The notes beneath the pieces were generated by a model, which ran no database searches, was not told the DNA's origin, and saw only the letters and a list, made by a program, of their open reading frames with translations. Positions 1 to 5,854 of a DNA stretch of 6,382 bases are shown piece by piece. Position numbers and translations under genes: made by a program. Source of the DNA: Thermoleophilia bacterium (lineage in GTDB: Bacteria; Actinomycetota; Thermoleophilia; Gaiellales; F1-60-MAGs149); the NCBI GenBank assembly GCA_016462095.1, contig JAEMTW010000058.1, positions 1 to 6,382 of the forward strand. Direction: 5' to 3'. Numbering within the stretch: the first letter of the stretch is position 1; every line of letters starts with the position of its first letter.

Positions 1-2
1 TC

Positions 3-368
3 GTTCCAGATGGAGCGTTGGACGCGCGTGCCGTGCACCGCTATCGCGTCGCGACCGATCCCTGGGCCATCGCGAGCGTGGTTGTGTCGCTGGCAGATCG
101 CTGGTCGACGCGCGGAACCCGCGCTCGGCAGCGCTGGATCCGTCGTCATGAGCAGCTCGCGATTGAGATGACGCAGGCGCTTGCTCTGCCTATGCCCGCA
201 CCGCTGCTGCGCGGCGATACGCTCGCCGAGGCGCTCGGCTGTGAGCCGGGTCCCGTGATCGGAGCCCTGCTTGCACAGATCGCGGAGGAGCAGGCCGCCG
301 GCACCATCTCAAATGAGGCCGAGGCGATTGCCTTCGCGCGAACCCAACCGCCTGCGCCAACGGCGTAG
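3..368 (+). CDS. C-terminal part of a CCA tRNA nucleotidyltransferase / HD-domain family protein (5' truncated by window edge)
   Basis: The frame is open at the left edge, so this is only the last 121 codons, ending at TAG 366-368; TTG at 18 is an internal codon, not a supported start. The visible protein has a helical stretch with AIASVVVSLADRWSTRG, like the ADRxxTRG region after the HD domain. It ends with PAPLLRGDTLAEALGCEPGP and then IGALLAQIAEEQAAGTISN. The 'PLLRGDxL...LG.EPGP.IG.LL..I.E.Q..G.I' pattern is characteristic of the C-terminal helical region of class II CCA-adding enzymes and poly(A) polymerase-like HD proteins, where it supports tRNA binding. From the family, the role would be adding or repairing the 3' CCA end of tRNA in the cytoplasm. 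The catalytic nucleotidyltransferase domain lies outside the window, so activity cannot be judged. The last eight or so residues are Pro/Ala/Thr-rich. A rhodanese gene follows after 22 bases in the same direction. Confidence 0.68.
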   Translation, partial: VPDGALDARAVHRYRVATDPWAIASVVVSLADRWSTRGTRARQRWIRRHEQLAIEMTQALALPMPAPLLRGDTLAEALGCEPGPVIGALLAQIAEEQAAGTISNEAEAIAFARTQPPAPTA

Positions 369-390
369 CGCTCGCGATACCGTTCGCCTG

Positions 391-717
391 ATGGCTAACG
401 ACGTACAAGAGTCTCTGCCCGCCGAGGTCGCGGAGCTCGCGAAGTCCGGCGCGCTGATGGTTGACGTGCGCGAGCAGCAGGAGTGGGACGCAGGGCACAT
501 TTCCGGCGCCGTGCACCTCCCGCTGAGCGAACTGCCAAACCGCTGGAAAGAGCTTCCCGACGCAGATTGCACCATCTTTATTTGTCGCTCTGGCGGTCGC
601 TCACAGGCGGCAGCAGAGGCCTTCGCGGCAGCAGGCCGCAGTGGCTGCATCAACCTTGTCAGTGGCGTTCAGGGTTGGGTTCAGGCCAGTTTGCCGTTCG
701 ATGGCACCGTTGTCTAA
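391..717 (+). CDS. Single-domain rhodanese-like sulfurtransferase
   Basis: This encodes 108 residues, one rhodanese domain with no signal peptide or membrane segment, so it is probably cytoplasmic. Family landmarks appear in order: LMVDVREQQEWDAGHISGA (residues 22-40, the VDVRE..E...GHI.GA motif), HLPLSEL (42-48), and the active-site loop CRSGGRS starting at Cys65, which would carry the persulfide. SGVQGW near the C-terminus matches the usual 'GG...W' ending. Family members such as GlpE and PspE move sulfur from thiosulfate or persulfides to acceptors; the physiological acceptor here is unknown. ATG 391 is chosen because the domain begins about ten residues later. The same frame is open further upstream, but that stretch is Arg/Pro-rich and overlaps the preceding gene. 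No Shine-Dalgarno is visible before ATG 391; a TACCGT box seven bases upstream could allow leaderless initiation. The gene lies where mreB often sits, but a link to cell shape is not supported. Confidence 0.88.
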   Translation: MANDVQESLPAEVAELAKSGALMVDVREQQEWDAGHISGAVHLPLSELPNRWKELPDADCTIFICRSGGRSQAAAEAFAAAGRSGCINLVSGVQGWVQASLPFDGTVV

Positions 718-737
718 AGGGTTTAGCAAGCCGCACC

Positions 738-767
738 ACCGTCAAAAGGTCGCCGCGACGGTACACT
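738..767 (+). promoter_or_regulatory. Weak promoter candidate with inverted repeat upstream of mreC
   Basis: The 117-base gap between the rhodanese gene and mreC is the only sizeable non-coding stretch before the rod-shape operon, so a promoter is expected here. TACACT at 762-767 matches the actinobacterial TAnnnT -10 pattern. CCGTCA at 739-744 lies 17 bases upstream but matches the TTGACA -35 consensus at only three positions. The inverted repeat ACCGTC (738-743) and GACGGT (757-762), with a 13-base centre, overlaps both boxes and could be an operator or a weak hairpin. The transcript would carry a leader of roughly 60 bases before mreC. The call rests on pattern matching alone. Confidence 0.3.
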
Positions 768-819
768 TACGTCTGCTGATCCAGCACTACGACAAGATTC
801 TCGTCGTGGAACCAGCTAC

Positions 820-824
820 AGGAA
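820..824 (+). promoter_or_regulatory. Ribosome binding site candidate for mreC
   Basis: AGGAA lies 10 bases before ATG 835, slightly further than the usual spacing. It is the only purine-rich Shine-Dalgarno-like stretch near that start. A second ATG at 824 is in another frame and has no MreC coding after it. Confidence 0.4.
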
Positions 825-834
825 TGCCACCCGG

Positions 835-1737
835 ATGCCCACCGCCCGCACCCGCCTCGCTCGCCGAATCATTCCGTTTGTCCTCGTCGTGCTCGCGATC
901 GTGCTCGTCACCTTCTCGATGCGCGCGCAGGCGCAGGTCGAGTCGGCGCAGTCGCAATCCTCAGATCGGTCGGTCGTCATTCAGGAGTTTGCGCAGCGCG
1001 CCACGCAACCTGTGCGAGATCTGATCGGCTGGTTTGGCGACGTTCGTACTGCGCGGCAAGAACGCGACCAACTGGCGCAGGAGAATGCTGTGCTGCGGTC
1101 CGACCTCGCAAAAGCAGAAGTGAATCAGCAGGATGGTGAGGAACTGCGAGGGCTACTCGACTACGTTCGCTCGCCGGCCTTTCCGCAGATCAACAACTAT
1201 CAGCCCCGCGCGGCACGCGTTGTTGCTCGCTCGCCATCGCTGACGTCGAGCAGTGTCGTCGTCGACGCAGGTGACGCTGTCGGCGTCAAAGTCGGGGATC
1301 CCGTGTTGGTCGGTGTGGCGCAGTCGGCGGACATTGGTGGTGCTGCGTTGATTGGTCGCGTCGAGCGGACGACGCCAGAGACAGCCGTGATTTCGCTGTT
1401 GTCGAATGCCAGCGTGGCGGTTGGTGCGACCGTCTCGGGGCGGCGAGGCGCAGACGGTATCTTGCAGCCGAGCGCAGCCGATCCCTCCGTGCTAGTGCTC
1501 GGATTCGTGCGGGGCTCAAGTGTTGTTATACCTGGTGATCGTGTGATCACCAGTGGCTTCCTTGATCCCTCGGGCAAGCTTGAATCTGCCTATCCGCGTG
1601 GTCTGCCAATTGGGGTCGTGAGCGAGGCTCGGCAGAGCGACGCAAACACCTATAAGAGCGTGTTGGTCGTGCCGTGGGTCGAGCTCGGATCGTTTGCGAA
1701 CGTGGTCATTTTGACGGGCGCAGGTGGCACCTCGTGA
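835..1737 (+). CDS. mreC: Rod shape-determining protein MreC
   Basis: MreC is a membrane-anchored elongasome scaffold. Its extracytoplasmic part binds PBP2 and promotes the active PBP2-RodA state, while MreD opposes or balances this. The 300-residue length is typical. Residues 1-11 are basic, 12-28 form one membrane segment (IIPFVLVVLAIVLVTFS), and about 55-110 form a coiled coil (VRTARQERDQLAQENAVLRS and following). The beta-domain core begins at ARVVARSPS (127-134). Conserved features include VVVDAGDAVGVKVGDPVL (141-158), GDRVITSG (234-241), YPRGLPIGVV (253-262) and a closing strand PWVELGSFANVVIL (280-293). ATG 835 places the membrane helix at the expected distance from the N-terminus. The stop overlaps the mreD start as GTGA, implying translational coupling. 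mreB is not immediately upstream. The DNA encoding residues 233-239 contains a perfect 9-bp inverted repeat at 1532-1553. Confidence 0.95.
   Translation: MPTARTRLARRIIPFVLVVLAIVLVTFSMRAQAQVESAQSQSSDRSVVIQEFAQRATQPVRDLIGWFGDVRTARQERDQLAQENAVLRSDLAKAEVNQQDGEELRGLLDYVRSPAFPQINNYQPRAARVVARSPSLTSSSVVVDAGDAVGVKVGDPVLVGVAQSADIGGAALIGRVERTTPETAVISLLSNASVAVGATVSGRRGADGILQPSAADPSVLVLGFVRGSSVVIPGDRVITSGFLDPSGKLESAYPRGLPIGVVSEARQSDANTYKSVLVVPWVELGSFANVVILTGAGGTS
1532..1553. repeat. Perfect 9-bp inverted repeat inside mreC
   Basis: CTGGTGATC (1532-1540) and GATCACCAG (1545-1553) are exact reverse complements separated by the tetraloop GTGT. In mRNA this would form a stable short hairpin; in DNA it is a near-palindromic site. 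It encodes part of the conserved GDRVITSG motif, so protein constraint may explain some of it. No function is assigned. Confidence 0.6.
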
Positions 1738-2327
1738 GTGCGACGGAGGCGACGTTCGAGGCCGCAGACGACGACGAGTTTTCTGATGCCTACGTGGTCG
1801 AAGACAGTGCTCGTCGCCGGCCGAACTGGATCTCGACCCTAGCGATTCCTCTGCTTGTTCTGGTGGTTGCGATCTACCTGCAGATTGCCTTGGCGATCGA
1901 TGCGCGCGTGTTGGGCGCGATTCCAAACTTTGCGCTGGTGGTGCTCGTTGCCTTCGCCCTGCGCTTTGGTCCCGCGTGGGCTGCTGCCGTCGGGTTCGTG
2001 GCCGGGGTCCTAATCGACATTGCCGTGCAGGCCCCGCTCGGCATGTCGTCACTGGTGTTGACGCCAATTGGGTGGGGAGTCGGCGTCTTTTCGCAACGAC
2101 GGCGACGCGTATCACTCGCGATGGCGGTGGTCGTGCTGGTGGTTGCGGCCGTCATCTGTCTGGCTGCCGACATTGTCGTAACGACTGTCATTCAGAGTGA
2201 GTCGATTGCGTGGAGTTCGATTGCCATCGCTGGCACGGCTGGGGTGATGTTCACGGTTCTCGTTGGCATCATCATGCTGCCAATGTTGCGGCGACTGATG
2301 GGCGTGCCGGTTGGGGGAGCCGTATGA
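1734..2327 (+). CDS. mreD: Rod shape-determining protein MreD
   Basis: MreD is a small polytopic inner-membrane protein of the elongasome that works with MreC to regulate PBP2-RodA. The product has 197 residues. Residues 1-25 are strongly acidic (AADDDEFSDAYVVED), followed by RRRPNW and then hydrophobic helices at about 34-54, 60-76, 79-97, 103-119, 127-147 and 160-185. The family core is recognisable in PNFALVVLVAFALRFGP (64-80), GFVAGVLIDI (87-96) and PLGMSSLVLTPIGWGVG (101-117). GTG 1734 is chosen because it overlaps the mreC stop as GTGA, the same coupling style as the next two junctions. An earlier in-frame GTG at 1674 would overlap mreC by more than 60 bases. Most MreD proteins start close to the first helix, so the 30-residue acidic cytoplasmic tail is a mild oddity. 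The stop overlaps the mrdA start as ATGA. Confidence 0.92.
   Translation: MSATEATFEAADDDEFSDAYVVEDSARRRPNWISTLAIPLLVLVVAIYLQIALAIDARVLGAIPNFALVVLVAFALRFGPAWAAAVGFVAGVLIDIAVQAPLGMSSLVLTPIGWGVGVFSQRRRRVSLAMAVVVLVVAAVICLAADIVVTTVIQSESIAWSSIAIAGTAGVMFTVLVGIIMLPMLRRLMGVPVGGAV
2313..2319 (+). promoter_or_regulatory. Ribosome binding site for mrdA
   Basis: GGGGGAG lies four bases before ATG 2324, inside the end of mreD. Its purine-rich Shine-Dalgarno character, together with the ATGA overlap, supports ATG 2324 over the longer open frame further upstream. Confidence 0.6.
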
Positions 2328-4612
2328 GTACGCCATCGGTTGACGAGCCAACGATCGTCCAGCCGCCGCCACCGGAGCAGCCGCTCGTGACCGCCGAAGT
2401 GTTTGATCGCGATGGCGCGGCGCGGCGTGTCGCTGTCCTCGGTGGGGTTGCGATTGTGATCGTGGTGATTCTGATTCTGCGCCTGTGGTCGTTGCAGGTC
2501 CTCGATGTTCAGACGTATCGGGCCCAGGCTAACTCGAATGGTCTGCGCAGCATCGATGTGCCGGCTTCGCGTGGGCAGATTCTCGATGCGCAGGGCAAGC
2601 TATTGGTTGGCAGTCGACCTTCGAACGCGGTTGCGATTGATCCAACGCGGTTTCCCGATTTGCTGACGCTGTGTGGTCGCGATGTCGCGGGCCCCGTCGA
2701 TGGTCGGACGAGTAATGAGCGAGCGCTTGCGATTTCGGCAGCCTTGATCGAGGCAGCCAGGTTCTCGAAGGCGCGGCGGGTGGCACGCATTGCGGCCATC
2801 CAGAGAGAGCTCGATGGCACAGAGCAGGTACGCGCCTGGGCCGGCTGCACGAAGCAGTATCCGCAGCTCGCTGAGCTCGCACAGGTGTCAGGAATTACGG
2901 TTGTCGAGCTGGAAGATGCCATTCATACGGCTGCGATTAGGGCTCCGTTCGATTCGATTGTGCTGGCCAAAGACGTCGACCGCAACGTGCTGTTCTACCT
3001 CAAGGAACGCGCTGCCCAGTACCCGGGAGTGCGAATTGTCGAAGGCACGGCACGGGCCTACCGCACCTCTCGCGGCACGCAAGGGAAGACGTACCCGTTG
3101 GCTCCGCACCTCTGGGGCGAACTCGCCGAAGTTTCCGCAGAACAGATCAAGGATCAGGTCACCTACCGCAATGCCGAGCCTGGCGATCTCGTTGGTCAGC
3201 GTGGGGTGGAGCGATACTTTGATCGTTACCTCCGTGGCACGAGTGGCTTGTTGCAGCGACGCGTCAACGCGTTTGGCGATCCGGTGGGTGCGATTGTGCG
3301 CTCGCAGGCCGCTCGCCCGGGCGACAACATTCGCCTGACGATCGACGCGGGAATCCAGTCAGCAGCGGAGACGGCGCTGCGCGAAGCCATTGCCTACGCG
3401 AAGACGCATGGGCATCCAGCAGCAGAGGGTGGTGCGATCATTGCGATGGACCCCCGCACCGGCGCGATTCGTGCAATGGCCTCGAATCCGGGCTTTGATC
3501 CGGCAATCTTGGCTGGACCAGGGGGCCAGAAGTACTGGAACTCGTTGGTGCGCAACACCAAGGCTTCACCACTGCTTGATCGTGCGATGACGGGGCTCTA
3601 CCCGGCCGGCTCGACCTTCAAGCCTGTGACTGCAATTGCCTCCGTTGAGGGCCGCGTGGCCAAGTCCGACAGCGTCATCCAGTGCACTCCAGAGGTCACA
3701 ATTGACGGTCAGACGTATCGCAACTTCGAATCGGGCATCAACGAACCGATGAACTTGGTGCAGGCCATGACTGCCTCGTGCGACACCTATTTTTACGAAC
3801 TTGGTAAGCGCCTCTACGAAGCGACGCCGAAGAGTGGGCAGTTCGAGCCCCAGCCGCTGTGGGCGCGGCGGCTTGGCTTTGGTGCCTCGACCGGCATTGA
3901 CATCGGTGGCGATGCTGCTGGCAACGTGCCCGACGCCGCCTATAAGAAGCGGCGCTTTGGCGACGATCGAGTCCACAACCGCTGGACCTCCGGCGATTCA
4001 ATTTTGCAGTCAATTGGACAGGGCGATCTCGAGGTGACCCCACTCCAAATTGCGCGTCTTTACGCCCTCATTGCCAACGGTGGGACGCTTGTGCAGCCAC
4101 ACGTTGGCGCGTCAGTCTATGGGCAGGATGGAACGATGCGCGAGAAGCTCGAGTCGGCGCCGGGCGAGAAAGTTGCTGTCGATCCCTACATATTGGCAAC
4201 CATCCGTAAAGGCCTCGAAGGTGTCACGCAAGATCCGGATGGCACTGCGTACACGGCGTTCAAGGGCTTTCCAATTTTGGTGGCCGGTAAGACGGGCACA
4301 GCCGAGAAGCTTGGCAAGCGCGACTTTGCCTGGTTCGCTGGCTACGCACCTGCGACGAATCCGACGCTGGTCGTGGTCTGCGTGATCGAGCAGGGCGGCT
4401 TCGGTGGTGTGACAGCCGCGCCGGCTGTGCGACAGGTGATGGCGCAGGCCTTTGGCGTGCAAGAGGCGACGATCGGCCAAATCTCGAGCGCAGAAAAGGC
4501 GGGTGTCTACTTTGGTCCTGCCCTCGGCACCGATCCTGCGCAAGAGCTGCAGGCGCAGGATTCGTCGTCGAGCACGCAGCCAGCAACCACCACGCAAGGG
4601 TCGACCCGATGA
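2324..4612 (+). CDS. mrdA: Penicillin-binding protein 2 (class B transpeptidase, MrdA/PbpA)
   Basis: This is the peptidoglycan DD-transpeptidase of the elongasome. It is anchored in the inner membrane, cross-links strands made by RodA and activates RodA. At 762 residues it is longer than E. coli PBP2 (about 630). A proline-rich cytoplasmic N-terminus (about 1-35) precedes one membrane helix (about 36-58). The pedestal begins with DVPASRGQILDAQGKLL (78-94) and includes GQRGVERYFDRYLRGTSG. The transpeptidase domain shows the nucleophile motif STFK (Ser430, Lys433), SCD at 485-487 (the SxD form of the second motif) and KTGT at 656-659, so it is probably active. The pedestal region at about 115-200 is enlarged and contains Cys117 and Cys175, a possible disulfide pair outside the membrane. 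The C-terminus ends in a Ser/Thr/Gln-rich tail. It overlaps mreD and rodA by ATGA on both sides, making a coupled PBP2-RodA pair. Confidence 0.96.
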   Translation: MSTPSVDEPTIVQPPPPEQPLVTAEVFDRDGAARRVAVLGGVAIVIVVILILRLWSLQVLDVQTYRAQANSNGLRSIDVPASRGQILDAQGKLLVGSRPSNAVAIDPTRFPDLLTLCGRDVAGPVDGRTSNERALAISAALIEAARFSKARRVARIAAIQRELDGTEQVRAWAGCTKQYPQLAELAQVSGITVVELEDAIHTAAIRAPFDSIVLAKDVDRNVLFYLKERAAQYPGVRIVEGTARAYRTSRGTQGKTYPLAPHLWGELAEVSAEQIKDQVTYRNAEPGDLVGQRGVERYFDRYLRGTSGLLQRRVNAFGDPVGAIVRSQAARPGDNIRLTIDAGIQSAAETALREAIAYAKTHGHPAAEGGAIIAMDPRTGAIRAMASNPGFDPAILAGPGGQKYWNSLVRNTKASPLLDRAMTGLYPAGSTFKPVTAIASVEGRVAKSDSVIQCTPEVTIDGQTYRNFESGINEPMNLVQAMTASCDTYFYELGKRLYEATPKSGQFEPQPLWARRLGFGASTGIDIGGDAAGNVPDAAYKKRRFGDDRVHNRWTSGDSILQSIGQGDLEVTPLQIARLYALIANGGTLVQPHVGASVYGQDGTMREKLESAPGEKVAVDPYILATIRKGLEGVTQDPDGTAYTAFKGFPILVAGKTGTAEKLGKRDFAWFAGYAPATNPTLVVVCVIEQGGFGGVTAAPAVRQVMAQAFGVQEATIGQISSAEKAGVYFGPALGTDPAQELQAQDSSSSTQPATTTQGSTR
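4596..4600 (+). promoter_or_regulatory. Ribosome binding site for rodA
   Basis: AAGGG lies eight bases before ATG 4609, within the last codons of mrdA. Together with the ATGA overlap it supports this start and translational coupling to mrdA. Confidence 0.5.
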
Positions 4613-5802
4613 CCCTTGCCTTGCTTCTCCGGCGGGTCGACTGGCTTCTGGTTGCTGCAGTTCTGTTGCTGCTGATGATCGGACAGCGCGCCGTGCGAGC
4701 CGCAACCGTCAACGATCTACTCGGCGATCCAGGCTTCTTCGATCGCCGCCACATCATCTACATCGTCGCTGGCCTCGGCTTTGCCGCCGTCGCGATGGTG
4801 ATCGACCCGCGCATTTACCGCCGACTGTTCTGGTTCATCTACGGCTCCACGATCGGGCTGCTGATCATCGTGCTTGGCTTCTCGGCGGCTCGCGGCTCGC
4901 AGCGCTGGATTCCGCTGCCATTCTTCACGTTGCAGCCATCCGAGCTCGGCAAGGTGACGATGATCGTCTGCCTGTCAATCATCATCGCGGACTGTGTTCG
5001 TCGTGGTATTCGCGGCTGGGGTATGGCGACGCGGGCCGGGCTACTAATGCTGCCACCGTTCGCGTTGGTGTTTATCCAGCCAGATCTAGGCACGTCGATC
5101 GTCTATATCGCGATTACGCTCACGGTCCTCGTCGTGGCGGGTCTGCCGGGTCGGAGCGTGGCCGTGCTCGGTGGAGTTGCGGTCGCCTTGGTCGTGCTCG
5201 TGCTTGGCATCCTGCCCTCGATCGGGCTCCCGCTCTTGCGGCCGTATCAGGCAGAGCGAATCACGGCCTTCCTTGATCCTCAGGGTGGTAGCGACGCGGC
5301 CTACCAGGCGCAACAATCGATGATCGCAATCGGGTCGGGTGGCCTGGCTGGGCGTGGCGGGGGCGTCAGTCAGACGGCCGGTAGCTTCTTGCCAGAGCAT
5401 CACACGGACTTCGTCTTTGCGGTGGTGGGAGAGAATCGCGGCTTTGTTGGCTCGGCAATCGTCGTGCTGCTGTATCTCTTGATCTTCTGGCGGGTCGGAC
5501 GGATGATCCCGCGGGCACGCAACCTCGAGGAGTCATTCATCGCCGCTGGCGTGTTCGGTCTGCTGCTGACGCAGGTCGCCATCAATATCGGGATGAATCT
5601 CGGGATCGCACCGACGACGGGTATTCCCCTGCCATTTATGACGTACGGGGGGTCCAACACGATCACAAACCTGACTGCTGTGGGTCTGGTGCTGGCGGTG
5701 GGTGCCCGGATCGTGCGCGAGCAGGCGCTGGTGCCAGGCTGGCAGGAACGCCCTCGGAGCCGACTCGCCGATCCACTTGAGGCACCGAGCGACGCTGTCT
5801 GA
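4609..5802 (+). CDS. rodA: SEDS-family peptidoglycan glycosyltransferase RodA
   Basis: RodA polymerises lipid II into glycan strands at the inner membrane as partner of PBP2. The 397-residue length and about ten hydrophobic helices fit the family. SEDS signatures appear in order: GSQRWIPLPFFTLQPSELGK (96-115), PPFALVFIQPDLGTS (149-163), a YQAQQSMIAIGSGGLAGRG loop, LPEHHTDFVFAVVGE (261-275) and PTTGIPLPFMTYGGSN (335-350). Asp267 in the HTDF motif aligns with the catalytic aspartate of characterised RodA proteins (Asp262 in E. coli). After the HTDF motif the sequence reads VVGENRGFVG, where many homologs have (A/G)EELG; the first Glu is kept. RodA is preferred to FtsW because the gene is directly coupled to mrdA and lies in the mre operon. 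The C-terminus ends in a charged cytoplasmic tail of about 30 residues. It is the last clear gene of the operon; 34 bases follow before the next start. Confidence 0.96.
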   Translation: MTLALLLRRVDWLLVAAVLLLLMIGQRAVRAATVNDLLGDPGFFDRRHIIYIVAGLGFAAVAMVIDPRIYRRLFWFIYGSTIGLLIIVLGFSAARGSQRWIPLPFFTLQPSELGKVTMIVCLSIIIADCVRRGIRGWGMATRAGLLMLPPFALVFIQPDLGTSIVYIAITLTVLVVAGLPGRSVAVLGGVAVALVVLVLGILPSIGLPLLRPYQAERITAFLDPQGGSDAAYQAQQSMIAIGSGGLAGRGGGVSQTAGSFLPEHHTDFVFAVVGENRGFVGSAIVVLLYLLIFWRVGRMIPRARNLEESFIAAGVFGLLLTQVAINIGMNLGIAPTTGIPLPFMTYGGSNTITNLTAVGLVLAVGARIVREQALVPGWQERPRSRLADPLEAPSDAV

Positions 5803-5824
5803 CGGGTGGTTCGAGCCATCCCGC

Positions 5825-5830
5825 TAGACT
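5825..5830 (+). promoter_or_regulatory. -10 box candidate for leaderless transcription of the next gene
   Basis: TAGACT matches the actinobacterial TAnnnT -10 consensus and lies exactly six bases before GTG 5837. This is the geometry of leaderless genes, in which transcription starts at the first base of the start codon. A -35 is unclear: CTGACG at 5799-5804 matches TTGACA at four positions, but the 20-base spacer is long. The TAG of the box is also the in-frame stop closing the downstream ORF on its 5' side. Confidence 0.45.
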
Positions 5831-5831
5831 C

Positions 5832-5854
5832 ACGGGGTGGCTCAGCCCGTTTTT
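5832..5854 (+). terminator. Terminator-like hairpin after rodA
   Basis: ACGGG (5832-5836) pairs with CCCGT (5846-5850) around a nine-base loop and is followed at once by a run of five T (5850-5854). It could end the mre operon transcript. The stem is short, and it overlaps the GTG 5837 start of the next ORF. Just upstream, CGGGTGG (5803-5809) can pair with CCA-CCCG (5816-5823, one bulged T). Confidence 0.3.

Noticed and set aside
271..390. Upstream extension of the rhodanese gene to 271
   Set aside because: The added residues are Arg/Pro-rich, overlap the preceding gene and precede a complete rhodanese domain starting at ATG 391.
1674..1733. Earlier GTG start for mreD
   Set aside because: It overlaps mreC's conserved last strand; GTG 1734 gives the same 4-base coupling seen at the other operon junctions.
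1516..2115. Long open frame on the minus strand opposite mreC and mreD
   Set aside because: Its translation is Arg/Pro/Ser-rich with no recognisable motif, as expected opposite GC-rich genes; the + strand MreC and MreD are clear.
2210..2323. Upstream extension of mrdA to a TTG start at 2210
   Set aside because: It would overlap mreD by over 100 bases and adds a His/Trp-rich stretch unlike any PBP2; ATG 2324 has a strong RBS and an ATGA overlap.
4112..4757. Two overlapping minus-strand open frames opposite the end of mrdA
   Set aside because: Low-complexity Arg/Ser/Ala translations and no ribosome binding site; artefacts of high GC in the coding strand.
4452..5276. 274-codon open frame on the + strand across the mrdA-rodA junction
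   Set aside because: It is extremely Arg-rich and lies in the wrong frame over two well-supported genes, with no domain signal.
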